A DNA stretch of 64,000 nucleotides from Flexivirga meconopsidis (GCF_026162425.1 NZ_JAOBQJ010000002.1:310001-374000); one strand, 5' to 3'; positions 16,826 to 26,600 are shown, counted from the stretch's first letter. Numbers and translations are program-made. Notes: generated from the letters alone by a model not told the origin.

Positions 16826-18615
16826 TGGTCACCGAGCAGCACGGTGCCGAGCGGACCTCGGGTGCTCACCCCAGCACGAGCCCCGTCATACAGCAGCGCC
16901 TTGGGGCGATCCGCTTCACCGACCCCTGGGCGGCGGGCCTCGCCGTGCTGTTCGCGCTGTTCACGGTCCTCGGCTGGTCCTACCGGCAGACCAACACCGC
17001 TCGCGAGTTCGCCGGTTCCTGGTCGGCAGTGCTGTGGTCGGCGCTCGCGGTCATCGGATTCGCGGTGGTCTTCCACGTGCTGTTGTCGGTGCTCTTCCAC
17101 TGGCTGGATCTGCGGGATGCCCGTCGCACGAAAGCGGCGAATCCCACACTGCGGGAAGCACTTCGCCGTTCTTTCCTGCCTACCTTCCTGCCGGTGGCGG
17201 TCGTCTGGTTGGTGTGGCTCGCGGTGCACTTCCCGGGCAACATCGACTCCGACACGATCACCCAGCGGCTGCAGTGGCAGGGCCTGCAGAAGCGTTCGGA
17301 CCACCACCCCTGGTTCGACACGATGGTCTTCGGCTGGTTCTGGGATTTCGGCCGGGCAATCGGCAACGACGCCCTTGGGCTGTTCAGTTATCTGATCGTC
17401 CAGGTTGTCGCGCTCGCCGCAGGCGTGGGTCTTGCGCTGTGTTACCTGACCACCCTCGGCCTCGGCCGCCGCGCGCAGGCGGTGCTTGCACTGATCACCG
17501 CCTTCTGGCCGATCTTTTTGATGGTCACCCCGCAGATGAGCAAGGACAGCTTCGCCGCGATCTTCTGGCTGCCGTTCCTGGTGCTCTTCACCGAGGGCCT
17601 GCGCACCCGCGGCCGGTCGCTGGTCCGGCCGCTCGCCGGCGGCTCGATGGTGCTGGCGAGCCTGCTGCTGGTGCTCAGCAAGCGCACCAACCTCTATCTG
17701 ATCGTCCTCTGTCTGCTCGTCCTACTGTGCACCGTTGCCGTGCGTCGCGTGCTGCCGTTGATCGCCGGTTTCGCGGTCGTCGCGGGACTTTCCCAGGGGC
17801 TCTGGGCCGGGGTGATCCTGCCGGCCAACCACATCGCGAAGCCGACCTCCACGGACATGTTCACGCTGCCGATCCAGCAGACGGCCCGCATCGCGGCCAC
17901 GCACGGCAACCAGATCCCGCCCCGCGAAAGGGAAGTGATCGACAAGGTGCTGCGCTGGAACGGGCTGGGTAAGGCGTATGTGCCCCGTCGTTCGGACTCG
18001 GCCAAGGGCCGGTGGAACACCGACGCGAGCGCCGCCGAGAAGAGCGCTTACTTCGGGGTGTGGTTCGACCAGCTGCTGCGCTATCCCGGGACCGCCGCGT
18101 CCGCGACGGCCGCCAACACCTTCGAGTACTTCGCCCCCGTCACCCGCTTCGACGTCGTCAACGAGAACAAGTTCACCAGGTACATCGACTTCTGGACCGC
18201 GCGCAGCTACCCCACGACCGGCAAGGCACGGATCCAGGCGATGGCCGACCGGTTGGACGAGCCGGACGCCCTGGACGGCCCGCGCCACCGGCTGAACGAC
18301 GTGGTGACGCAGGTCTCGCAAGTGCCCATCCTGGGGTCGAAGGCGTTCTACGCCTCGTGGCTACCGCTGCTGTTGCTGGTCGCCGCGCTACGCCGGCGCA
18401 ACTGGTTCCAGGTGGCGTGCTGCACACCGTTCCTGGTGAACCTGGCGTTCCTGTTCGCCGGGCCGGTGGCCCTGCCGCGTTACCTGACGTCGGCGGTCAT
18501 CGTCAGCACCTTCATCGTCGGATTGGGTATGACGAACGCCCGCTGGGAGCCGCGGCGCCTGGTCGACGAGCCGGCCATCAAGCCGACATCGGAGCCGGCG
18601 GCGGCTGCCCAGTAG
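16825..18615 (+). CDS. DUF6020 family polytopic membrane protein
   Basis: 596 residues with about ten to twelve hydrophobic helices. A loop after the third helix reads HFPGNIDSDTITQ, followed by HHPWFDTMVFGWFWD. This arrangement resembles the DUF6020 family and GT-C-type membrane glycosyltransferases, where an acidic extracytoplasmic loop binds lipid-linked sugar. A cell-envelope glycosylation role is plausible but unproven. A large soluble loop (about residues 330-500) precedes the last helices. It stands alone between RDD and glnA. Confidence 0.72.
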   Translation: MVTEQHGAERTSGAHPSTSPVIQQRLGAIRFTDPWAAGLAVLFALFTVLGWSYRQTNTAREFAGSWSAVLWSALAVIGFAVVFHVLLSVLFHWLDLRDARRTKAANPTLREALRRSFLPTFLPVAVVWLVWLAVHFPGNIDSDTITQRLQWQGLQKRSDHHPWFDTMVFGWFWDFGRAIGNDALGLFSYLIVQVVALAAGVGLALCYLTTLGLGRRAQAVLALITAFWPIFLMVTPQMSKDSFAAIFWLPFLVLFTEGLRTRGRSLVRPLAGGSMVLASLLLVLSKRTNLYLIVLCLLVLLCTVAVRRVLPLIAGFAVVAGLSQGLWAGVILPANHIAKPTSTDMFTLPIQQTARIAATHGNQIPPREREVIDKVLRWNGLGKAYVPRRSDSAKGRWNTDASAAEKSAYFGVWFDQLLRYPGTAASATAANTFEYFAPVTRFDVVNENKFTRYIDFWTARSYPTTGKARIQAMADRLDEPDALDGPRHRLNDVVTQVSQVPILGSKAFYASWLPLLLLVAALRRRNWFQVACCTPFLVNLAFLFAGPVALPRYLTSAVIVSTFIVGLGMTNARWEPRRLVDEPAIKPTSEPAAAAQ

Positions 18616-18685
18616 GTGGGCGCGGCTCGGGTCGGCGGGCCCGGCTCGGCATACTTATGCACGGCCACCGGGCGCGAACCAGCGC

Positions 18686-18723
18686 GTAACACAGGCGAAA
18701 CCTTCGGGTGATGGTCGGGAAAT
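18686..18723 (+). promoter_or_regulatory. GlnR operator upstream of glnA (two a/b site pairs)
   Basis: GTAAC (18686-18690), six bases, GAAAC (18697-18701), six bases, GTGAT (18708-18712), six bases, GAAAT (18719-18723). This is the gTnAc-n6-GaAAc repeat known for GlnR in actinomycetes, in two consecutive pairs with exact spacing. TAGGCT at 18734-18739 is a good -10 just downstream, so GlnR would bind at the activator position. Confidence 0.85.
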
Positions 18724-18796
18724 CGTGCGCGCCTAGGCTCACGGCTGACGCTGGGCACCGATGCCTTCAGCGTGCTTACCGATCGATGGAGGTTTC

Positions 18797-20221
18797 ATGT
18801 TCAACACCGCCGATGAGGTCTTGAAGTACATCAAGGACGAGAACGTCGAGTTCGTGGATGTCCGCTTCTGTGACCTCCCAGGGGTGATGCAGCACTTCAA
18901 CGTCCCGGCCGGCAGCCTGGACGAGGATGCGCTGAAGGAGGGTGCGATGTTCGACGGTTCGTCGATCCGCGGCTTCCAGGCGATCCACGAGTCGGACATG
19001 AAGCTGATCGCCGACCCGACGACGGCGTTCCTCGACCCGTTCCGCAAGCACAAGACCCTGATCCTCAACTTCTCGATCGTGGATCCCTTTACCGGAGAGC
19101 CGTATTCGCGCGACCCGCGCAACATTGCGGCGAAGGCTGAGGCCTACCTGAAGTCGACCGGCATCGCCGACACGGCCTACTTCGGGCCGGAGGCGGAGTT
19201 CTACATCTTCGACGACATCCGCTTCGAGACCAAGGCGAATGCCGGCTACTACTACATCGACTCGGTCGAGGGCGCGTGGAACACCGGCCGCGACGAGGAG
19301 GGCGGCAACCTCGGTTACAAGCCGCGTTACAAGGGTGGCTACTTCCCGGTCTCCCCCGTCGACCACTTCGCCGACCTGCGTGACGACATCGTCACTAACT
19401 TGCACGAAGTCGGCCTCAACGTCGAGCGCGCGCATCACGAGGTGGGCACCGCTGGCCAGCAGGAGATCAACTACACCTTCTCGACGCTGCTCGGCGCCGG
19501 TGACGACATCATGAAGTTCAAGTACATCGTCAAGAACACGGTGTTCGAGAACGGCAAGACCGCGACGTTCATGCCGAAGCCGCTTTTCGGTGACAACGGT
19601 TCGGGCATGCACACCCACCAGTCGCTGTGGAAGGACGGCGAGCCGCTGTTCTTCGACGAGAAGGGGTATGGCGGCCTGTCCGACATCGCCCGCTGGTACA
19701 TCGGTGGTCTGCTCAAGCACGCCCCGTCGCTGCTGGCCTTCACCAACCCGACGGTCAACTCCTACCACCGGCTGGTGCCGGGCTACGAGGCGCCGGTCAA
19801 TCTGGTCTACTCGGCGCGCAACCGCTCGGCGTGCATCCGCATCCCGATCGCTGGCACCTCGCCGAAGGCCAAGCGCATCGAGTTCCGCATCCCCGACCCG
19901 AGCGCCAACCCCTACCTGTGCTTCGCGGCGCAGCTGATGGCGGGCCTGGACGGGATTAAGAACCGCATCGAGCCGCCGGAGCCGGTCGACAAGGACCTCT
20001 ACGAGCTGCCGCCGGAGGAGCACGCGAACATCGCGCAGGTGCCCGACTCGCTGCCGGCCGTGCTGGACGCGCTCGAGGCCGACCACGACTTCCTCACCGA
20101 GGGCGACGTCTTCACCGAGGACCTCATCGAGACGTGGATCGACTACAAGCGCACCAACGAGGTCGACCCGCTGCGGTTCCGTCCGCACCCGCACGAGTTC
20201 GAGTTGTACTACGACATTTAG
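18797..20221 (+). CDS. glnA: Type I glutamine synthetase
   Basis: 474 residues; makes glutamine from glutamate, ammonia and ATP as a dodecamer. Landmarks include [11 protein letters not shown] (51-61), [10 protein letters not shown], the [26 protein letters not shown] block, and the adenylylation site Tyr-402 in [10 protein letters not shown], so activity is probably controlled by GlnE. The ATG at 18797 follows GGAGG at a good distance. Transcription should respond to nitrogen through the GlnR operator 110-75 bases upstream. A hairpin terminator follows. Confidence 0.98.
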   Translation: MFNTADEVLKYIKDENVEFVDVRFCDLPGVMQHFNVPAGSLDEDALKEGAMFDGSSIRGFQAIHESDMKLIADPTTAFLDPFRKHKTLILNFSIVDPFTGEPYSRDPRNIAAKAEAYLKSTGIADTAYFGPEAEFYIFDDIRFETKANAGYYYIDSVEGAWNTGRDEEGGNLGYKPRYKGGYFPVSPVDHFADLRDDIVTNLHEVGLNVERAHHEVGTAGQQEINYTFSTLLGAGDDIMKFKYIVKNTVFENGKTATFMPKPLFGDNGSGMHTHQSLWKDGEPLFFDEKGYGGLSDIARWYIGGLLKHAPSLLAFTNPTVNSYHRLVPGYEAPVNLVYSARNRSACIRIPIAGTSPKAKRIEFRIPDPSANPYLCFAAQLMAGLDGIKNRIEPPEPVDKDLYELPPEEHANIAQVPDSLPAVLDALEADHDFLTEGDVFTEDLIETWIDYKRTNEVDPLRFRPHPHEFELYYDI

Positions 20222-20279
20222 TTGACGCCCCGATCGGGCCGTCGCTCGGCGATCCAGCCGTCACTCGCGGACCAGGATT

Positions 20280-20308
20280 GGCTCCGAATCCCGCCGGGAT
20301 TCGGAGCC
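20280..20308 (+). terminator. Intrinsic terminator of glnA
   Basis: GGCTCCGAATCC (from 20280) pairs with GGATTCGGAGCC (to 20308) around a five-base CGCCG loop, flanked by ATTCC. It is 59 bases after the glnA stop. Confidence 0.8.
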
Positions 20309-20352
20309 ATTCCTATCTCCCGCTCGGCGCATAGTTCCCCTACTGTCAGGGA

Positions 20353-21888
20353 ATGGGAGTTCTACGAACGCTCGTCCGCACCAAGGACGTCGACACCGTC
20401 ATACATCAGAATGACGAGGGCGAGAGCCACGGCGAGGGCCTGTCGAAGACCCTGACTGCCCGGGACCTGATGGGTTTCGGGATCGGCATCGTGATCGGCA
20501 CCGGCATCTTCACCTTGACCGGGGTTGAGGCCAAGAACCAGGCCGGTCCGGCGATCGTGGTGTCGTTCGCGATCGCCGGCATCATCAGCATGATGGCTGC
20601 GCTGTGTTATGCCGAGGTCGCGTCCGCGGTGCCGACCGCGGGCAGCTCCTACACCTACGCCTACACCACGATCGGGGAGATCTTCGCCTGGATCATCGCG
20701 TGGGACCTGGTGCTCGAATTCGCTTTGGGGGCAGCGGTGGTCGCGCGTGGCTGGTCCGGCTATCTGCAAAGCGCGTTAGGCCTGCACGGGTCGTTCTGGG
20801 ACAGCATCATGGGCGAGGGGTCGACGGTGAACCTCGGTGCCGTGTTCATCGTGCTGGTGCTGGGGACCGTTGCGGCGGTTGGCATCAAGGAGTCCAAGTG
20901 GGTGACCAACGCGTTGGTGGTCACCAAGGTAGCCGTCTGTCTCTTCGTGATCGTGGCCGGATTGTTCTTCCTGAAGATGTCCAACCTGACGCCGTTCTTC
21001 CCGAAGTCGGTCCCTGCCGAGGGTGGCGGTGAGGAGCTGAAACAACCGTTGTGGCAGTGGGTTTCCGGCATACAGCCGTCGTCGTTCGGTGTCGCCGGCG
21101 TGCTGGTCGCGGCCGCGGTGGTGTTCTTCGCCTACAGCGGATTCGAGGCGGTCGCCAACCTCGGCGAGGAGACCAAGAACCCGGGCAAGGACATGCCGCG
21201 CGGTCTCATCGGCACCCTGCTGATCTGCACGTTCCTTTATCTCGCAGTGTGTTTCGTGATCACCGGCATGGTGAAATACACCAACCTCGACGAGGGTGCG
21301 CCAATCTCCGAGGCATTCAAACCGCATATCGGCATCGCCGGCTTCCTGATCGGCCTCGCCGCGGTCTGTGGTCTGAGCTCGGTGATCCTGGTGGACATCG
21401 TCGCGATGGGCCGCATCGGCTTCGCGCTCTCACGCGATGGCCTGGTGCCGGAGTCCGTGGGCCGGGCGCACCCGAAGTACCGCACGCCGTTCTTCCTGAC
21501 CATCGGTACGACGATCGTGGTTGCGATCATCGCCGCCTTCGTCAAGCTGGCGACACTCGCCGAAATGGTCAGTATCGGCACGCTCTTCGCCTTCGTGGTG
21601 GTCGCCATCGCGGTGGCGGTCCTGCGGCGCACCAAACCCCGCATGGATCGTCCGTTCCGCACGCCGCAGGTGCCGTTGCTGCCGATCATCACTGCGCTCT
21701 GCTGCTTCGGGCTAATGGCCAGCCTCGCCGTCGAAACCTGGCTGCGCTTCCTGGTCTGGCTGGTGATCGGTCTGATCGTCTACTTCGCCTACGGCCGTAG
21801 CCACTCCAAACTCGCGCTGGGCAGCCGGGGCCGGATCCCCGGGCTGCACGGATCGGTGCCGCTCGACAAGACCGACGGGAAGTCCTAG
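20353..21888 (+). CDS. APC-superfamily amino-acid permease (cationic amino acid transporter type)
   Basis: 511 residues and about twelve membrane helices. The first helix contains GFGIGIVIGTGIFTLTG, and FFAYSGFEAVANLGEETKNPGKDMPRG is the conserved helix-6/loop block of YfnA/CAT-like permeases. It imports amino acids by proton or exchange coupling. The ATG at 20353 follows TACTGT and AGGGA, so the leader is short or absent. It lies after glnA but is separated by a terminator, so it has its own promoter. Confidence 0.92.
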   Translation: MGVLRTLVRTKDVDTVIHQNDEGESHGEGLSKTLTARDLMGFGIGIVIGTGIFTLTGVEAKNQAGPAIVVSFAIAGIISMMAALCYAEVASAVPTAGSSYTYAYTTIGEIFAWIIAWDLVLEFALGAAVVARGWSGYLQSALGLHGSFWDSIMGEGSTVNLGAVFIVLVLGTVAAVGIKESKWVTNALVVTKVAVCLFVIVAGLFFLKMSNLTPFFPKSVPAEGGGEELKQPLWQWVSGIQPSSFGVAGVLVAAAVVFFAYSGFEAVANLGEETKNPGKDMPRGLIGTLLICTFLYLAVCFVITGMVKYTNLDEGAPISEAFKPHIGIAGFLIGLAAVCGLSSVILVDIVAMGRIGFALSRDGLVPESVGRAHPKYRTPFFLTIGTTIVVAIIAAFVKLATLAEMVSIGTLFAFVVVAIAVAVLRRTKPRMDRPFRTPQVPLLPIITALCCFGLMASLAVETWLRFLVWLVIGLIVYFAYGRSHSKLALGSRGRIPGLHGSVPLDKTDGKS

Positions 21889-21898
21889 CGCACCGACC

Positions 21899-21943
21899 TG
21901 CCGAAAGGCCCCGAATCCTCCTGGGATCCGGGGCCTTTCGGCA
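21899..21943 (+). terminator. Intrinsic terminator after the permease
   Basis: A 20-base arm at 21899-21918 pairs with 21924-21943 with one mismatch and a five-base loop; the stem contains GCCGAAAGGCCCCG and its complement ending in CCTTTCGGC. Confidence 0.85.
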
Positions 21944-21994
21944 TACCAGAGCAAAACTCGTGGACGGCCGACCAAAATGATACATGTGTGTAGT

Positions 21995-22049
21995 ATTCAT
22001 TGAATCGGCAATCAAAATAATTAGTCACATGTATTGACCACATGACTAA
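21995..22049 (+). promoter_or_regulatory. AT-rich control region of the lipoxygenase operon
   Basis: Two inverted repeats lie in an AT-rich island: ATTCATTGAAT at 21995-22005, and TTAGTCA (22021-22027) with TGACTAA (22043-22049), spacer 15, which itself holds ACATGT and CATG half-sites. They look like operator sites for a dimeric repressor. The regulator is not evident nearby, the closest being the PaaX-type gene 7 kb away. Confidence 0.45.
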
Positions 22050-22132
22050 GTTACTGCTTAGTATGCGTGCTGCATCGATAAGCCTGATCCCCCGGATCTG
22101 CTCTCCACCCCCGACCTTGGAAGCAATCAATC

Positions 22133-24178
22133 ATGCGCGATTTCAGCCGCCGAACCTTCGTCACCACCTCCGCGGCCATCGGCGCCGGAGCCACCGTCTG
22201 CGGCCTCGCCCGCACCCCCGCGGCCGCCGCGGCCACCCCGACGGTCCCCACGCTCCCGCAGTACGACTCTCCGACCGCAGCACTCGTGCGCCGTGCCCGG
22301 CTGTCCGGCAAGCAGCTCGAATACGTCTGGACCACCCACGCCCCCAACCTCAGCGGGGTGCCGATGGCCGCCTGGGTGCCGCTCGACGAGCAGCCGACCT
22401 TGGAGTGGTTGCTGCTGGCGGTCGAGCGGGGCATCGACCTGTTCATCAACCTGCTCGGGTCGATTATCCCGCAGTTCGACGCGTCCCTCGACGCGGCGCT
22501 CATCCCGCAGCAGACCCAGCTGAAGAACCTCAAGGCGAGCACCGCGCAGCTTCGCAAGCAGTATGACGCGCTGGCTGTCGCGAACGCCGGACGCACTGGC
22601 GTCGACCCGATCACCCAGGGGAAGCTCACCGCGATCCGCACGTCGCTCGGCGTCACCACCGCGCAACTCGCGACCATCCGCGGCAGCCTGATCACCACAT
22701 TGTCCGCGGATCTGTTGGCCGGTAAGGGAATCGGCGACTTCGGCAACCCTGACGGACTGGCCCGCTTCAACGCGATGTGGTCAACCATGCCGATCCCGTC
22801 GGTGGAACAGAACGTGCACGACGACGCGGTCTTCGCCAGGCTGCGGGTGGCGGGCGCCAACCCGATGGTGATCCAGCGGGTCACCGGCGCGCTGCCGACA
22901 AAGTTCACGCTCAGCGACGCCGACTACCAGCAGGTGATGGCCGGTGACAGCCTGAGCGCCGCCATCGCCGAGCGCCGGCTCTACCTGGCCGACTATGCGC
23001 CGCTCGGCGCGATGGCCCCGGCGCACGCGACCTACAAGGCGTTGACCGGCAACGGTTACAACTCGGCGCCGATCGCACTGTTCGCGGTGCCGCAGGGTGG
23101 CGGATCACTGCAAGCGGTCGCCATCCAGTGCGGTCAGGATGCCGGGACGACCATGGTGCTGCGTCCGAAACCCGATGACAGCGCTCACTATTGGGGCTGG
23201 CAGATGGCCAAGACCGTGGTGCAGACGGCCGATTTCAACCATCACGAGATGATCGTCCACCTGGCTCGGACCCACCTGGTCTCGGAGGCCTTCTGCGTGG
23301 CGACGCACCGCCACCTCGCGCCCACCCACCCGCTCAACGTGCTGCTGTCGCCGCACTTCGAAGGTGACCTGTTCATCAACGAGTTGGCCGCCCTGATCAT
23401 CATGGCTCCCAACACCTTTGGCGACATCATTCTGGCCGCGCCGATCTCGGACCTGCAGCAGGGCGCCGGCCAGGCGCGCCTCAGCTGGGACTTCTACGGC
23501 AACATGCCGCACGCCGAGTTCGCCGCCCGCGGGGTCGATGACACGACCGCACTGCCGGATTACCCCTACCGGGATGACTCGCTACTCGTGTGGGACGCGC
23601 TGCGGGGGTGGGTCACCGACTACCTGCGGGTTTACTACGCGAGCGACGCCGACGTCACCGGGGACACCGAACTCGCCGCCTGGGCAAACGAATTGATCGC
23701 CGTCGGCAAGGTCAAGGGTTTCCGGAGGATCACCACCCGGGCACAACTGATCGACGTGGTGACGATGGTGATCTTCACCGCCAGCGCGCAACACGCTGCA
23801 GTGAACTACCCGCAGGCGGATCTGATGACCTACGCGCCGTTCTCTGCTGGTATGACGAGCACACCGCCGCCCACTTCGGCCACGGGGCACACCGAGGCCG
23901 ACTGGATCAAGCAGCTCCCGCCGGTTTTCGCCGGGCTCGCCCAGATGTACTTCCTCAACCTCCTGGGTGGGGTCTTCTACCGGCCGCTCGGTGACTACCG
24001 CACGAACGACTTCCCCTACTCCCCTGCTCTGACCGACCCACGAATCAGCAGTCCGCTCAGCAACTTCCAGTCCGCGCTGCGTGGCGTCGAGCAGACGATC
24101 GCCGGCCGCAACGCCACGCGTGCGGAGCCCTACGAATATCTGCTGCCCAGCCGCATCCCGACCAGCACCAACATCTAA
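22133..24178 (+). CDS. Tat-exported lipoxygenase
   Basis: 681 residues. A Tat signal (SRRTFVTT, then a hydrophobic stretch ending near residue 35) precedes a lipoxygenase domain. All five iron ligands of the family are present: His-371 and His-376 (HHEMIVHLARTH, the H-x4-H pair), His-554 and Asn-558 (ASAQHAAVN, H-x3-N), and a C-terminal isoleucine (Ile-681, IPTSTNI). The ATHRHLAPTHPLNVLLSPH and LPDYPYRDDSLLVWDAL blocks also match plant enzymes. It should oxygenate polyunsaturated fatty acids to hydroperoxides outside the cytoplasm. Two exported beta-propeller genes follow at 9- and 13-base gaps. Confidence 0.92.
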   Translation: MRDFSRRTFVTTSAAIGAGATVCGLARTPAAAAATPTVPTLPQYDSPTAALVRRARLSGKQLEYVWTTHAPNLSGVPMAAWVPLDEQPTLEWLLLAVERGIDLFINLLGSIIPQFDASLDAALIPQQTQLKNLKASTAQLRKQYDALAVANAGRTGVDPITQGKLTAIRTSLGVTTAQLATIRGSLITTLSADLLAGKGIGDFGNPDGLARFNAMWSTMPIPSVEQNVHDDAVFARLRVAGANPMVIQRVTGALPTKFTLSDADYQQVMAGDSLSAAIAERRLYLADYAPLGAMAPAHATYKALTGNGYNSAPIALFAVPQGGGSLQAVAIQCGQDAGTTMVLRPKPDDSAHYWGWQMAKTVVQTADFNHHEMIVHLARTHLVSEAFCVATHRHLAPTHPLNVLLSPHFEGDLFINELAALIIMAPNTFGDIILAAPISDLQQGAGQARLSWDFYGNMPHAEFAARGVDDTTALPDYPYRDDSLLVWDALRGWVTDYLRVYYASDADVTGDTELAAWANELIAVGKVKGFRRITTRAQLIDVVTMVIFTASAQHAAVNYPQADLMTYAPFSAGMTSTPPPTSATGHTEADWIKQLPPVFAGLAQMYFLNLLGGVFYRPLGDYRTNDFPYSPALTDPRISSPLSNFQSALRGVEQTIAGRNATRAEPYEYLLPSRIPTSTNI

Positions 24179-24187
24179 AGGAGCACC

Positions 24188-25339
24188 GTGAATCCCCCAC
24201 CCATCAGTCGCCGCGGTCTGCTGACCGCCGGTGCGGCGACCGCAGGCCTCGCCGTGGTCGAGGCCGGCACTCCCGCGCGCGCAACCACTCCGGGCACCGC
24301 GCCGACAGCCGCGTCGGTTCCCGCCGGTGCCGGCCCGGCCGGTGAGCTGTACCTACCGGAGGTCGACGCCGACACCATCGCGGTGCTCGACACCGCGACC
24401 AACACCTTCACCCGGCGAATCCCGGTGGGTCCCAAGGCGACCCGCCCCGCCGTGCTGGCGATCACACCGGACGGCAACAAAATCTACAGCGACAACTTCG
24501 GGGTGCTGCCGGCGACGATCTCCATCATCGACCGAGCCCGCAACACGACCAAGACCCTGCAGGTGGCCAGCACCCCGCTCGGCGCCTTTACCTCCAACGA
24601 CGGCACCGAGATCTTCCTGCCCGAGCTCGGCTTCCAGATCGAGGTCGTGAGCACCGAGACCGATCAGGTGGTGCGTCGCTTCCGTTTCGCGGACATCCCG
24701 GTGGGTTCGATCATGGGCCCCGACGGCTTGCTCTACGTCGGCTTCGCCACCGGCTTCATCGGCGCGTATGACGCGAAAACCGGTGCGGTCGTGAAGAAGC
24801 CGATCTGGAGCGGCGGTGTTGCCACCTTCTGGTACACCTTCACCGCGGACGGCAAGAAGCTCTACACCGACACAGTCAACTCGATCGGGGTGATCGATCT
24901 CGAGCGGTGGAAGCTGACGCGCATCATCCCGACCAGCGGTCGCAACTTCTGGCTGCCCACCGACCCCGGTGCCTTCACCTCCACGCTCGCGCCGAGCGGT
25001 GACAAGCTCTACGTGACGCTCTTCGGCGGCACCGACATGCTGATCGTCGACGTTGCCACCGACCGCATCACCGGCCGGATCAAGACCGAGGGCGCGACCA
25101 CCGGTGTGACGTTCAGTGCCGACGGCACCCGTGGCTACCTCAGCGATCTCGGGTCGGGCACGAAGTGGCTGCCCACGCCCGTCGGCGAGGCGATCGCCTT
25201 CTTCAACCTGATCCTGGTCGGTGCGCTCGGACCGGGCCGACTCATCGTGTTCGACCCGCGCACCGATCAGGTGCTCGAAACGCTGCCGACTCGCCCCGGC
25301 CCCGGCATCAGCGCCTGGGTCCCGCCAATTTCCCGCTGA
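24188..25339 (+). CDS. Tat-exported seven-bladed beta-propeller (YVTN-like) protein
   Basis: 383 residues with a Tat signal (SRRGLLTAG then a hydrophobic run, cleavage near residue 32). The mature part has seven repeats of the kind ELYLPEVDADTIAVLDTATN, KIYSDNF..., KLYTDTV... and KLYVTLFGG, each ending in a strand after an Asp-Thr or Asp-Pro turn. This is the YVTN/surface-layer propeller pattern. AAAGGAG just before the GTG at 24188 fixes the start. The gene lies nine bases after the lipoxygenase stop. No catalytic residues are evident, so a binding or scaffold role is the best guess. Confidence 0.83.
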   Translation: MNPPPISRRGLLTAGAATAGLAVVEAGTPARATTPGTAPTAASVPAGAGPAGELYLPEVDADTIAVLDTATNTFTRRIPVGPKATRPAVLAITPDGNKIYSDNFGVLPATISIIDRARNTTKTLQVASTPLGAFTSNDGTEIFLPELGFQIEVVSTETDQVVRRFRFADIPVGSIMGPDGLLYVGFATGFIGAYDAKTGAVVKKPIWSGGVATFWYTFTADGKKLYTDTVNSIGVIDLERWKLTRIIPTSGRNFWLPTDPGAFTSTLAPSGDKLYVTLFGGTDMLIVDVATDRITGRIKTEGATTGVTFSADGTRGYLSDLGSGTKWLPTPVGEAIAFFNLILVGALGPGRLIVFDPRTDQVLETLPTRPGPGISAWVPPISR

Positions 25340-25352
25340 CAAAGGACGATTC

Positions 25353-26600
25353 ATGAAAACCAGACTCCGAAGCAGGTTCCGCGCGATCGTCGTGGGAGTG
25401 ACCGCCTCGGCGGCCATCGCCACCTCGGCCGTCGTCGCGACCCCCGCTGCCCACGCGGCGCCCGACGCACCGAAGGCTCCCGCCGTACAGCAGGCGGCGG
25501 CTCAGCGGACTGCCGGCCCACAGGCCGCCAGCCAACAGCCCGCCACGGGACGCCCGCAGCCGACGTCGCACAAGCAGAGCGTGTCGTCGCTGGCCGCCAG
25601 CCCCAACGCCGCATCCGTCGAGGGTCTCATCTACGTGCCCATCACCGACGAAAATGCAGTCTGGGCAATCAATCCCAGCACTCGCACGGTCGTGGCCAAG
25701 ATCGCGAACGTCGGCATGCATCCAATCGTGCTGCGCGCGACGCCGGACCACCGCAAGATCTACGTCGACAACTTCGGCCCGTTGCAGGGCCAGGTCACGG
25801 TGATCGACACCGCCACCAACACGATCACCAAGAAGATCGCGACCCTCGGTCCGGCATACGCGTCCGAGGCGATGTCGCCCGACGGCAAGTTCCTACTGGT
25901 GCCGACCGCGTTCTCCGTGGTGCAGAAGATCGACACCGCGACCGACAAGATCGTGGCGACGTTCCCGATTGCGTTCCTGCCCATCGACATCGAGATCACG
26001 CCGGACACTCAGTCGTTCTACGCGTTCGCGACCTACGGCACCGTGGCGTCCTATTCGTCGGCGACCGGACGCAAGATCAAGCCGTCGATCTCGGTCAAGG
26101 GCCTCGCGCCGGGCTGGGCTGTGCTGAGCAAGGACGGCAAGACCCTCTACTCGATCAACTTCCTCAACTCCAACATCGCGATCATCGACACCGAGCAGTG
26201 GCGCGTGACGCGCACCGTTCAATTGCCGCAAGGCTCCTGGCCGCTGTCGGCGACGCTGACCCAGGATGAGAGCGAACTCTGGGTTGCCGACATCGGCTTC
26301 GGCAAGGACACCTACAACCTGACGATCATCGATCCGGCGACCGCCACGGTGAAGCAGGTGCTGCGCACCCCGACGGCGCCGGCGTATGTCGGGTTCAGCC
26401 CCGACGGGAAGCACGCCTATGTGAGTGACCTCGGGCCGGTGAGCAACCTGCCGCCGGTGCTGCGTCCGCTGTTCTACGACATCTTCTACCTGCTGCCGCC
26501 CGGGCAGACCGGTTACATCGACGACTACGACGTGCAGACCAAGCAGTTGCTCGGCCGCACCGAGACCGGCACCGGCCCGGTGGCCGGCGTCTACTTCTGA
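25353..26600 (+). CDS. Secreted seven-bladed beta-propeller protein, paralogue of the preceding gene
   Basis: 415 residues. A Sec-type signal peptide (MKTRLRSRFRAIVVGVTASA, cleavage after AAHA near residue 35) leads to an Ala/Gln/Pro-rich linker (about 36-85) and then seven YVTN-like blades such as LIYVPITDENAVWAINPSTR and ELWVADIGFG. It aligns blade by blade with the protein encoded at 24188. Thus one paralogue uses Tat and the other Sec. AAAGGA upstream fixes the ATG at 25353, 13 bases after the previous stop. The long palindrome at 26624 ends the operon. Confidence 0.85.
   Translation: MKTRLRSRFRAIVVGVTASAAIATSAVVATPAAHAAPDAPKAPAVQQAAAQRTAGPQAASQQPATGRPQPTSHKQSVSSLAASPNAASVEGLIYVPITDENAVWAINPSTRTVVAKIANVGMHPIVLRATPDHRKIYVDNFGPLQGQVTVIDTATNTITKKIATLGPAYASEAMSPDGKFLLVPTAFSVVQKIDTATDKIVATFPIAFLPIDIEITPDTQSFYAFATYGTVASYSSATGRKIKPSISVKGLAPGWAVLSKDGKTLYSINFLNSNIAIIDTEQWRVTRTVQLPQGSWPLSATLTQDESELWVADIGFGKDTYNLTIIDPATATVKQVLRTPTAPAYVGFSPDGKHAYVSDLGPVSNLPPVLRPLFYDIFYLLPPGQTGYIDDYDVQTKQLLGRTETGTGPVAGVYF

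Noticed and set aside
18776-20194. Minus-strand frame of 472 codons opposite glnA
   Set aside because: Shadow of glnA with Arg/Val/Asp-rich sequence and no recognisable domain.
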